Source of the DNA: Chloroflexota bacterium
GTDB lineage: Bacteria > Chloroflexota > Anaerolineae > UBA4142
NCBI GenBank assembly: GCA_016208315.1
Contig: JACQYF010000102.1
Span: 42,435-106,434, forward strand
DNA length: 64,000 nt
Direction of reading: 5' to 3'
Position 1 is the first letter of the stretch. Every line of letters begins with the position of its first letter. Of the stretch, positions 51,011-58,174 are shown in pieces. Made by a program: the position numbers and the translations under genes. The notes under the pieces are model-generated. The model ran no database searches. It was not told the DNA's origin and worked only from the letters and a program-made list of their open reading frames with translations.

Positions 51011-52983
51011 AGAAAACCTGGCTCGCCGTCCTGGCGCTCGTTTTGCTTGCGTTTCTGCTGCGCGTGTATCGCCTCGATTTTGTTTCGCTGCGCGGCGACG
51101 AGGCGTTTACGGTCGTTTTCGTTCAGCGCACGTGGGACGGGCTGTGGCGCGGCATTCGCTTTATCGAGCCGAACCCGCCGCTGCTGTATCTCGCGCTGCG
51201 CGCCTGGGTCGCCGTGGCCGGCGCGAGCGAATTTGTCACGCGCTATTTCTCTGTGTTTTTCGGCGTGCTCTGCGTGCCGCTGCTGTACCGCCTGGCGCGC
51301 GAAGTGTTTCCCACGAGTTCCTTCGAGTTCCCCGTGCGAAGGGCGTCAAGGGAACTCATAGGAACTACGGTCGCGTTTTTTGCTGCCTTGCTTATCGCCA
51401 TCAACCCATATCAGGTCTGGCACTCGCAGGACGTTCGGAATTATACCATGTGGCCCGCGCTGAGTTTGCTGGCGCTAGTGTTCTTTTGGCGATGGTGGAA
51501 ACTGGAAGTTGGACGTTGGACGTTGGAAGTTGGAAGTTGGAAGTTCGACGTTCGAAGTGGGAATCTAGTGTTGTACGTGCTTGCGACAACCGCGAGTCTT
51601 TACACGCATTACTACGATACGTTTGTATTGGTCGCGCTGAATGTTTTCGTGTTCGCATTCGCAGGTTTGCGACGCAGATGGGCGACGCTCGCGCGATGGA
51701 TGGGCGCGCAGGTGACGCTTGTGCTGCTGTACGCGCCGTGGGTATTGTTTGGCACGAACCGCGTCACAACTTACGGCGAAGCGAGCGCGCAACAGAGCGT
51801 GCCGCTGCTCGATCAATTTACGCGGACGCTGGCAACCTTCGTCCTAAGCGACACGGTCCCGGACGCTCTCAAGACGATTCTCTGGCTCCCCCTCGCGCTC
51901 GCGCTGGTTGCGATTTTCATCTATCTCATCCGGCGAGCGCCCTCGCAAGCCGCGTTCCTGTTTCTCGGCATCACTATTCCAACCCTTGCCTTGTACGCCA
52001 TTTCAATTGGCCGCCCACTCTTCCTCGAACGCTACCTCAACGGCGTTGCGCCCCTCTACTATCTCACGTTCGCCGTCGGTCTCGCCGCAATTGCGAATTA
52101 CGATTTACGTTTTACGTTTTACGTTTTACGTTTTACGAGTTTCGTCATCACCCTTCTATTCTTCGGGGCCGTTGCTGCCTACGCCCTCTTCAACAACTAT
52201 TTCGATCCCGCGTATGCCAAAGCGCCGGATTGGCGCACGCTCGGGCAGGTCATCGCGGCGCGGCAGCAGCCGGGCGACGTGATCGCGCAAAATTTCAACG
52301 AGATGTCGGCGCTGTACTATCGCAACGGAACGCTGCCCATCGTGACCATCCCGAAGGATTTCTGGGCAACCCCCGACGACGAAAAATCTCTGGAGCAATT
52401 GAATCGAGATTACGAGCGCATTTGGTTCATCCCCGCCTCGCCGGATTCCTGGGACCCCAACAATTTTGTCGAACGCTACCTGGCGCGGCATGACGAACTG
52501 TTGGCTGACGACAAAGTTGGGACTCTGCGCGTGCAATTGTATTCAACGCCGCGCGCGTTCCAATCTCAGGTCACACCGGTCAACGCGCGCATTGGCAAGG
52601 CCACTTTGGTGGGCTATCGCATCGAGAATGCCGGGGAAATCCGCAGCCCCGCGGCCCTGCAAGTGCGCCTTTACTGGCGTCCGCTCGAAAAGATCGAAAA
52701 CGATTTGCGCGTTTTCGTTCACCTCGCTGACGCGAATGACCGCGTCGTCGCGCAGCAGGACGGCGTGCCCGCCAACGGGATTTGGCCCACGCCCGATTGG
52801 CTGCCCGGCGAGTTGATCGTGGACACCTATCAACTGCAAATCAACGCCCCGCCCGGCACGTATTCGCTCGTCGTGGGAATGTACAACCCCGCGACGCTAG
52901 TCCGCGTTGCCGCGACAGACTCGACTAGTGCGCCCTTACCCAACAATCGCGTGCTGCTCACTCAAATCGCCATCACACCATGA
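51007..52983 (+). CDS. GT39-like membrane glycosyltransferase with inserted repeats
   Basis: A 658-residue PMT/ArnT-type enzyme with the SLRGDEAFTV motif (Asp-Glu pair) after the first helix, about ten helices and a beta-rich C-terminal domain. ATG 51007 overlaps the methyltransferase stop. Two heptamer arrays lie in frame: AGTTGGA units at 51501-51560 and TTTTACG units at 52094-52138, each between predicted helices. Another local inverted repeat (GTTCCTTCGAGTTCC and its near-complement, about 51317-51365) is also read through. It is one of three paralogous glycosyltransferases of the cluster. Confidence 0.85.
   Translation: MKKTWLAVLALVLLAFLLRVYRLDFVSLRGDEAFTVVFVQRTWDGLWRGIRFIEPNPPLLYLALRAWVAVAGASEFVTRYFSVFFGVLCVPLLYRLAREVFPTSSFEFPVRRASRELIGTTVAFFAALLIAINPYQVWHSQDVRNYTMWPALSLLALVFFWRWWKLEVGRWTLEVGSWKFDVRSGNLVLYVLATTASLYTHYYDTFVLVALNVFVFAFAGLRRRWATLARWMGAQVTLVLLYAPWVLFGTNRVTTYGEASAQQSVPLLDQFTRTLATFVLSDTVPDALKTILWLPLALALVAIFIYLIRRAPSQAAFLFLGITIPTLALYAISIGRPLFLERYLNGVAPLYYLTFAVGLAAIANYDLRFTFYVLRFTSFVITLLFFGAVAAYALFNNYFDPAYAKAPDWRTLGQVIAARQQPGDVIAQNFNEMSALYYRNGTLPIVTIPKDFWATPDDEKSLEQLNRDYERIWFIPASPDSWDPNNFVERYLARHDELLADDKVGTLRVQLYSTPRAFQSQVTPVNARIGKATLVGYRIENAGEIRSPAALQVRLYWRPLEKIENDLRVFVHLADANDRVVAQQDGVPANGIWPTPDWLPGELIVDTYQLQINAPPGTYSLVVGMYNPATLVRVAATDSTSAPLPNNRVLLTQIAITP
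51501..51560. repeat. AGTTGGA heptamer repeat inside a gene
   Basis: About eight degenerate heptamers (GTTGGAA, GTTGGAC, GTTCGAC), read in frame as KLEVGRWTLEVGSWKFDV. Confidence 0.85.
52094..52138. repeat. TTTTACG heptamer repeat inside a gene
   Basis: One AATTACG unit and five TTTTACG-type units in tandem, read in frame as NYDLRFTFYVLRFT. Confidence 0.88.
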
Positions 52984-55319
52984 CGACTCCCAGAATTACG
53001 AATTACGAATCCCACAGGGACGCTTCGCAGTTACGAATTACGAAAGACCTACTCGCGCTCTTGCTGCTCGCCGTGCTCGTCCTCCTCTTCTTCTGGCGCA
53101 TCATTACGCCCAAGCTGGAGGACCGCGCGATTTTTCCGCCCGGCGATTTCAGCGATCAATTCTGGGCGTTTCGAATGTACGAGGCGCGCGCGTTTGCGGC
53201 GGGGCGACTGCCGCTATGGTCGGAGAATTTCAACAGCGGGCATCCCTTTCTGGCCGACGTGCAGAGCGCGATCTTTTACCCAATTGGCCTAATTTTCACG
53301 CTCGGCGTGGTGGCGCTCCGCGGCGCGGAATACCCGCTGCTCGCATTGGAACTGGAAGCGATCCTGCATTTCTTTCTCGCAGGCGCGTTCACGTACCTGT
53401 TCGCGCGGCGCTTGCTCGGCTCGCGCGTGGCCACGCTCGTCAGCGCGATTACGTTCACTTTTGGCGGCTATCTCACCTCGTACCCGCCGCAGCAGCTTGC
53501 CATACTAGAGACCGCCACTTGGCTGCCGCTCGCGCTGCTGTTCTTGGACGTAGGAATTGGACGCGGATTAACGCGGACGAGCGCGGATGAAAAAACCATA
53601 TCTCCGCGTTTATCCGCGTTAATCCGCGTCCCAATGCCCTTCGTCGCCGCGGGCGTCGTGCTCGGCATTGCCGCGCTGGCCGGCCACCCGCAGACGTTTC
53701 TGTTCGTGGTCTACGCATCAGCAATATACTCGGCATGGCGAATTACGAATTACGAATTACGAATTACGAATTACGTTTCACGTTTTATTCTCACGCTCGC
53801 CATCGCCACCGGCCTCTCCGCCGCGCAATGGATTCCAACCTTAGAGTATCAAAGCGTTTCGACCCGCATGGCCATCAGTTGGGCCGACGCGGCGCGCGGC
53901 TTTCCGACGATTGACCCGCTGCAAATGATTCTGCCCGGCTTTACCGCCGCGTTTCAATCGCCGCTCTACATCGGCGTTCTGCCGCTGTGGCTCGCCGTGT
54001 TCGCGCTGTTCGTCAACCGCACGCGCGAGAAAATATTCTGGGCGCTGTTCGCGCTGGGTTCGCTCCTCGTCGCGTTTGGATTCTACGTTTTCGCCTACGC
54101 GGTCTTGTATCTTGCTGCGCCCGGTTTTGGCCTGTTCCGCGATCAAGAGCGGCTCGCGTTCCTCGTCAGCTTTGCGCTCGCCATTCTCGCGGGCTTCGGC
54201 GCGCGGGAGCTGCTCAAGCCGACGTTCGATCCCGCGCGGGCGCGGCGTGCGTGGGCGCTGCTGCCCGCGGGAGTCACGATCAGCGTGATGATGCTGTTCG
54301 TGTTCTACAGCGCGGCCACCATTAAATCGTCGGGCCGGCTCTCGTTCTTGCTCGACCGTTCGGGATTGATGGTGTTGCTGTTTGCAATGACAACTACCCT
54401 TGTTGCTTGGCTCCTTCGAGCTTCCCCTGCGGAGCGGGAATCCCTGTCCCTCCCCCGTTCGCCGATGCAGTTTATCGGCGAACGGGGGAGGGTAGGGTGG
54501 GGGTTCGCCCTCGCCCTCATCGTCTTCGACCTGTTCAGCATCAACAACGCCGCTTACAACGCGGACCCGCTGCCGCGCTATCCGGTCACTTCGCTGATCG
54601 AGACGATTCGGCAAGATGATCGCATTTTCCGCGTGGCGGACGAGGGTCAGATGCCGGGGCATTTCGGCATTGGCTACAACTTGGATGAAATCGGCGGCAT
54701 CAGCCCACTGCGCGTGGCGCGATACGATGCGCTGCTCGATGCTTTGCCACCGGAAAAACTGTGGCAACTGCTCGGCGTGCGATATGTGATTACGGGTCGC
54801 CCGGGCTTTGCAAATTCTGAAGTCATGGCGACGGATGACGATACGCGTCTGCTCCGATTGAAGAACTATGGGCCGCGCGCCTGGCTCGCGGTAGAGGCCA
54901 AACAGGCCGACGACCGCACCGCGCTCGCGGCGATGCAAAGCGACGAGTTCGATCCGTGGGTTACGGCCTACGTCGCCGACCCGCTGCCGTTTCCCGTCGT
55001 TCCCAATCAAGCGTTCACAGCATTCAAATTCGACGTGCGCGAGCCGGAGCGATTGATGATGTCGTTCCGCACGCCAACCGACAGTCTCTTGATGCTGAGC
55101 GAAGTCTACTATCCCGGCTGGCGCGCCACAGTGGACGGCGTGCCCACGCCGATTCTGCGCGCGGACGTAGCGCTGCGCGCGGTCGCGGTCCGCGCCGGTG
55201 AGCATCGCGTCGAAATGGTGTACGATCCGTGGTCGGTCAAGTTTGGGATTGGGATTACGCTGGCGACGGCGCTTTTGGTAATTACATGGATTGGTGTTTG
55301 GCTGGCTCGATATCGTTGA
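52980..55319 (+). CDS. YfhO-like multi-pass membrane protein with four inserted repeats
   Basis: A 779-residue protein with about 13 helices and a C-terminal extracytoplasmic domain. It resembles YfhO (bacterial GT-C-like membrane proteins linked to teichoic acid or lipid glycosylation), with a first loop PPGDFSDQFWAFRMYEAR and YPGWRATVDG near the end. ATG 52980 overlaps the previous stop. Repeats occur in frame at the N terminus (AATTACG units, 52992-53046), at 53555-53634 (GGACGCGG palindrome), at 53739-53788 (AATTACG units) and at 54448-54492 (CCCTCCCCC palindrome), adding about 80 low-complexity residues in loops. Confidence 0.82.
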   Translation: MTTPRITNYESHRDASQLRITKDLLALLLLAVLVLLFFWRIITPKLEDRAIFPPGDFSDQFWAFRMYEARAFAAGRLPLWSENFNSGHPFLADVQSAIFYPIGLIFTLGVVALRGAEYPLLALELEAILHFFLAGAFTYLFARRLLGSRVATLVSAITFTFGGYLTSYPPQQLAILETATWLPLALLFLDVGIGRGLTRTSADEKTISPRLSALIRVPMPFVAAGVVLGIAALAGHPQTFLFVVYASAIYSAWRITNYELRITNYVSRFILTLAIATGLSAAQWIPTLEYQSVSTRMAISWADAARGFPTIDPLQMILPGFTAAFQSPLYIGVLPLWLAVFALFVNRTREKIFWALFALGSLLVAFGFYVFAYAVLYLAAPGFGLFRDQERLAFLVSFALAILAGFGARELLKPTFDPARARRAWALLPAGVTISVMMLFVFYSAATIKSSGRLSFLLDRSGLMVLLFAMTTTLVAWLLRASPAERESLSLPRSPMQFIGERGRVGWGFALALIVFDLFSINNAAYNADPLPRYPVTSLIETIRQDDRIFRVADEGQMPGHFGIGYNLDEIGGISPLRVARYDALLDALPPEKLWQLLGVRYVITGRPGFANSEVMATDDDTRLLRLKNYGPRAWLAVEAKQADDRTALAAMQSDEFDPWVTAYVADPLPFPVVPNQAFTAFKFDVREPERLMMSFRTPTDSLLMLSEVYYPGWRATVDGVPTPILRADVALRAVAVRAGEHRVEMVYDPWSVKFGIGITLATALLVITWIGVWLARYR
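52992..53046. repeat. AATTACG heptamers at the 5' end of a gene
   Basis: AATTACG units flank a short CACAGGGACGC stretch. They encode RITNYESHRDASQLRITK just after the start codon of the YfhO-like protein. Confidence 0.85.
53555..53634. repeat. GGACGCGGATT-type palindromic element inside a gene
   Basis: Ends ATTGGACGCGGATTAACG and CGTTAATCCGCGTCCCAAT are near-complementary. It is read in frame as RGLTRTSADEKTISPRLS and following residues in the YfhO-like protein. Related to the intergenic copies at 17859-17937 and 42564-42661. Confidence 0.9.
53739..53788. repeat. AATTACG heptamer repeat inside a gene
   Basis: Five AATTACG units followed by TTTCACG/TTTTA units, read in frame as RITNYELRITNYVSRF. 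Confidence 0.9.
54448..54492. repeat. CCCTCCCCCGTTCGCCG palindrome inside a gene
   Basis: Perfect 19-bp arms (starting CCCTCCCCCGTTCGCCGAT) with a 7-base loop, read in frame as LPRSPMQFIGERGRVG. Confidence 0.9.
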
Positions 55320-55324
55320 CCTGT

Positions 55325-55353
55325 TTGATAGCCCATCGAGTGCGTGATATAAT
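55325..55353 (+). promoter_or_regulatory. Promoter of the MNT-type gene
   Basis: TTGATA (55325-55330), a 17-bp spacer and a perfect TATAAT (55348-55353). Start GTG 55374 follows with GAGCGAGA upstream. Confidence 0.6.
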
Positions 55354-55373
55354 GCGGTCACAGGTGAGCGAGA

Positions 55374-55736
55374 GTGATTGCCGATTCGCACGCCCGCCGC
55401 GTCATTGACGACTTTGTTGCGCGGCTCAAAAAAGAATATCGCCCCGAGAAAATCATCCTCTTTGGCTCGTATGCGTACGGCAAGCCCACGCGTGACAGTG
55501 ATATTGATCTGTTCGTCATCAAAGACACTGCCGAGTCGCCGTTCCAGCGTCGCATCACCGTGCGCCGCATCTGCCATGCGCCAGACCACCACATCCCATT
55601 TCAACCGTTGGTGGTCACTCCAACAGAGTGGACCCAGCGTCTAGAAATGGGTGGTCCGTTTTTCCGGGAAATCCAAAGTAAGGGAGAAACGCTCTATGCC
55701 AAGCGGTTGGCAACTCAAGCGCACGCACGACCTTGA
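55374..55736 (+). CDS. Minimal nucleotidyltransferase (MNT antitoxin-like)
   Basis: A 120-residue nucleotidyltransferase-fold protein. The family motif FGSYAYGKPTRDSDIDLFV supplies the Gly-Ser and the two Asp ligands; a third acidic position follows. Small MNT proteins usually pair with a HEPN RNase and inactivate it by adding AMP to a HEPN tyrosine. A HEPN-like remnant overlaps the 3' end here. GTG 55374 is the start. It has its own promoter within the sugar cluster. Confidence 0.82.
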   Translation: MIADSHARRVIDDFVARLKKEYRPEKIILFGSYAYGKPTRDSDIDLFVIKDTAESPFQRRITVRRICHAPDHHIPFQPLVVTPTEWTQRLEMGGPFFREIQSKGETLYAKRLATQAHARP

Positions 55737-55776
55737 AGATTTGATTGACGATAAACAAACTCCAATCAACAAATGA
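55696..55776 (+). pseudogene. Possible HEPN toxin remnant
   Basis: A 26-codon ORF overlapping the MNT gene end and overlapping the next start as ATGA. Its product contains LKRTHDLEDLIDD, like the RTHDLxxLL helix of HEPN-domain proteins, which are normally over 100 residues. The rest of the domain, including the Rx4-6H active site, is missing, so the toxin appears deleted while the antitoxin remains. The resemblance is short and may be chance. Confidence 0.4.
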
Positions 55777-57197
55777 ATTCTCCGCTTCACCCAACGGACG
55801 ATCGCACCCGAATCTGGCTTGTCGTGCTCACTGTCGGCGTCATGCTTGCGCTTGCCGGCGGCGCCGTGATCGCGATTGGCTCGCCCGCGATCGCGTTCGC
55901 GATTGTCGCGGGCGTCGTCGCGGGCGCGGTCATCCTGTCGAATATCGAATACGGGTTGTACGCGCTGATCGCCGTCGCGGTGCTGCTGCCCTTTGGCGCG
56001 ATTCCCATAAACCTTGGCTTTAATCCGACGTTTCTCGACTTGGCGCTGATCGCGGTCTTTGCCGTTTGGCTGGCGCGCGTGATGACGCGTCAAGACGAGG
56101 GTTTTGTGGCGACGCCGCTCGGGCTGCTGATCATCGTCTTTATGGTCCTGGCGATCTTTTCGTTCGTCGCGGGCACGGCGTTCGCGCCGATCACGAACGA
56201 GGTGCTGCGCCGCTTTGCCGAGATTCAGATCGCGATCGCGCTCTTTTTCGTGATCGTCAACGTGGTGCAGACGCGCGAGCAATTGGGCCGCATCATCGCC
56301 GCGCTCATCGTCGCCGGCTTTATCTCCGCGGCCATCGGCATTTTCCTCTATTTTATTCCCGCTAACACGGCGATTTATCTGCTCTCGATCCTCCGCGTTT
56401 TCAAATACCCTTCCGGCGACGGCGTGCTGCGTTACATCGAAGACGATCCCGGCAACCCAATGCGCGCGATCTCGACTTCCGTTGACCCCAACGTGCTCGG
56501 CGGGCTGATGATTCTCGTGACCGCCTTGGCGACGCCGCAGCTCTTCGCCAGCAAGCCGGTGCTGCCGCACAAGTTGATGGCGCTGATGTGGGCCACGATG
56601 GTCGTCTGCCTGATGTTGACCTTCTCGCGCGCCGCCTTCGTCGGCGTGGCGGTTGCGACCGCCGTAATCGCAACCGTGCGGTATCGGCCTGCGATTGCGC
56701 TGATGCTCGTGGGCGCGGTCATCCTCTTGTTCATGCCCTTTACGCAAGAATACGTCGGACATCTGGTAGACGCGTTTATGGGCGCGGACCGCGCGACGCA
56801 AATGCGGCTCGGCGAGTACAAGGACGCGTTCAACCTGATCGCGCGCTATCCGATTTTCGGCGTCGGCTTTGGCGGCTCGCCGGACATTGATACGTATCTC
56901 GGCGTATCGAGTGTCTACTTGCTGATGGCCGAGGAAATGGGCCTGGTCGGCTTGAGCGCATTTCTCCTCACGATGGGGGTGTTTTTCTACCGCGTCGCGG
57001 TTGCGTGGTTCGAGGGTCTTGCCGAAGACCCATTTCTCGCGCCCATTTTGCTGGGGACGGCGGGCGCGCTCCTCGGCGCGATGATTGCCGGTTTGGCCGA
57101 CCACTATTTCTTCAACCTGAAATTCCCGCACTCGGTCGTGCTGTTCTGGCTGTACGTTGCGCTCGGCATGGCGGCGATGCGGCTGAAAAGGGTTTGA
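55773..57197 (+). CDS. O-antigen ligase/polymerase-like membrane protein
   Basis: A 474-residue protein with about 12 helices and a large extracytoplasmic loop between helices near the middle (about 330-390, with GADRATQMRLGEYKDAFNLI and RYPIFGVGFGG). This is the layout and wording of the Wzy_C/O-antigen ligase family, which transfers or polymerises lipid-linked glycans outside the membrane. Its ATG overlaps the HEPN-like remnant stop. It probably completes surface polysaccharide assembly with the neighbouring glycosyltransferases. Confidence 0.88.
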   Translation: MNSPLHPTDDRTRIWLVVLTVGVMLALAGGAVIAIGSPAIAFAIVAGVVAGAVILSNIEYGLYALIAVAVLLPFGAIPINLGFNPTFLDLALIAVFAVWLARVMTRQDEGFVATPLGLLIIVFMVLAIFSFVAGTAFAPITNEVLRRFAEIQIAIALFFVIVNVVQTREQLGRIIAALIVAGFISAAIGIFLYFIPANTAIYLLSILRVFKYPSGDGVLRYIEDDPGNPMRAISTSVDPNVLGGLMILVTALATPQLFASKPVLPHKLMALMWATMVVCLMLTFSRAAFVGVAVATAVIATVRYRPAIALMLVGAVILLFMPFTQEYVGHLVDAFMGADRATQMRLGEYKDAFNLIARYPIFGVGFGGSPDIDTYLGVSSVYLLMAEEMGLVGLSAFLLTMGVFFYRVAVAWFEGLAEDPFLAPILLGTAGALLGAMIAGLADHYFFNLKFPHSVVLFWLYVALGMAAMRLKRV

Positions 57198-57222
57198 CAA
57201 TCCCCGTCCCCTGTCTTAGAAT
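57194..57222 (+). promoter_or_regulatory. Consensus promoter of the AbiEii-type operon, leaderless
   Basis: TTGACA (57194-57199), a 17-bp spacer and TAGAAT (57217-57222). The predicted transcription start coincides with ATG 57229, and the -35 box overlaps the stop codon region of the ligase-like gene. Confidence 0.75.
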
Positions 57223-57228
57223 GATGAC

Positions 57229-57519
57229 ATGCTAGACCAAAAAGAGCGAACCGAACGCGCCCGGAAACGGCCCTATTTCATCTGGGACTATGATCTCACG
57301 GAAGAGGACGTCCGCGCCATCCTGCGCGGCGACAACGAGTACGAGAAGCTGTGGGTGATGGTCCGGATACTGGAACGCTGCCGATTGGAAGAGATTTGGA
57401 GTTACGTGACACCGGCGCAACTAAGACAGTACTGGCCCCAGATTCACAGGCGAATTCGCAAGGAATTGCGCGGCGCGTGGGAGTGGGCCATGGAAGTATG
57501 GTATGGCATCGTCGCTTAG
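57229..57519 (+). CDS. Small protein paired with an AbiEii-type toxin (putative antitoxin)
   Basis: A 96-residue protein, rich in Trp, Glu and Arg, with no helix-turn-helix of the classical AbiEi kind. The phrase YFIWDYDLTEEDVRAILRG and the following helical region (LWVMVRILERCRLEEIW) are like small proteins often encoded just before AbiEii/AbiGii toxins. It overlaps the next gene by 17 bases. Role as antitoxin is inferred from position and size only. Confidence 0.65.
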   Translation: MLDQKERTERARKRPYFIWDYDLTEEDVRAILRGDNEYEKLWVMVRILERCRLEEIWSYVTPAQLRQYWPQIHRRIRKELRGAWEWAMEVWYGIVA

Positions 57520-58168
57520 CATTCTCACTCGGTTGCAGCGTGATTTTCTGAGTGCCTTTTTCGCGCGCCCGGCGGCCAAAGTATTTTTCCTGACGGGCGG
57601 AACAGCGCTGGCTGAATACTATTTGCGGCATCGTTACAGCGAGGACATTGACCTGTTTACACTGGATCAAGAAGCATTCCGCGCCATGACAAACGACTTG
57701 CCCACGATCGCGGCGGAGCTTTCATGCGGGTTGACGCCCGGCACTGAAGCAACCGACTTTCGCTCAATTCGCCTCCAACGGGGCACAGAGCCAGTAGCCA
57801 AAATTGATCTCGTCCGTGACGCGGGCCCCCAATTTGGCGACCGACAGAGTTTTGGCGACGTTATCGTAGACTCCGAATTCAACATCGCCGTCAACAAAGT
57901 GACCGCGCTCTTCGGACGCGCGGCGCCCAAAGATTTCGTTGACCTCTATTTCTTGCTCAAGAAGGGCTACGGCCTCGACGAGTTGATGCGGCTGGCCAAG
58001 GAAAAAGATCTCGGATTCACCGAGTTCTATTTTGCGGGCATGTTGCGCGAAGTAAGCCGGGTTCGCGCTCTGCCCAGAATGATCCAACCGCTGACTCCCG
58101 AAGAACTCGACGCGTTCTTTCAGCCACTCGCGCGCCAACTGATGCTCAAACTCAAACCGAGCGAATAA
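57503..58168 (+). CDS. AbiEii/AbiGii-type nucleotidyltransferase toxin
   Basis: A 221-residue nucleotidyltransferase of the AbiEii family. Motif I is LTGGTALAEYYLRHRYSEDI with the Asp pair SEDIDLF, followed by the lysine/Asp region AKIDLVRD and NKVTALFGRAAPKDFVDLYF. AbiEii proteins modify tRNA or other targets and cause abortive infection or growth arrest when freed. ATG 57503 lies inside the upstream small gene. Confidence 0.88.
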   Translation: MASSLSILTRLQRDFLSAFFARPAAKVFFLTGGTALAEYYLRHRYSEDIDLFTLDQEAFRAMTNDLPTIAAELSCGLTPGTEATDFRSIRLQRGTEPVAKIDLVRDAGPQFGDRQSFGDVIVDSEFNIAVNKVTALFGRAAPKDFVDLYFLLKKGYGLDELMRLAKEKDLGFTEFYFAGMLREVSRVRALPRMIQPLTPEELDAFFQPLARQLMLKLKPSE

Positions 58169-58174
58169 TCCGCC

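Noticed and set aside
53841..55604. Long minus-strand open frame (about 587 codons) opposite the YfhO-like gene
   Set aside because: It has no domain, is very rich in Arg, His and Gln, and mirrors the GC-rich plus-strand gene; it is a shadow frame.
55641..57200. Long minus-strand open frame opposite the O-antigen ligase-like gene
   Set aside because: Charged low-complexity product, no ribosome site or family match; the plus strand encodes a clear membrane protein.
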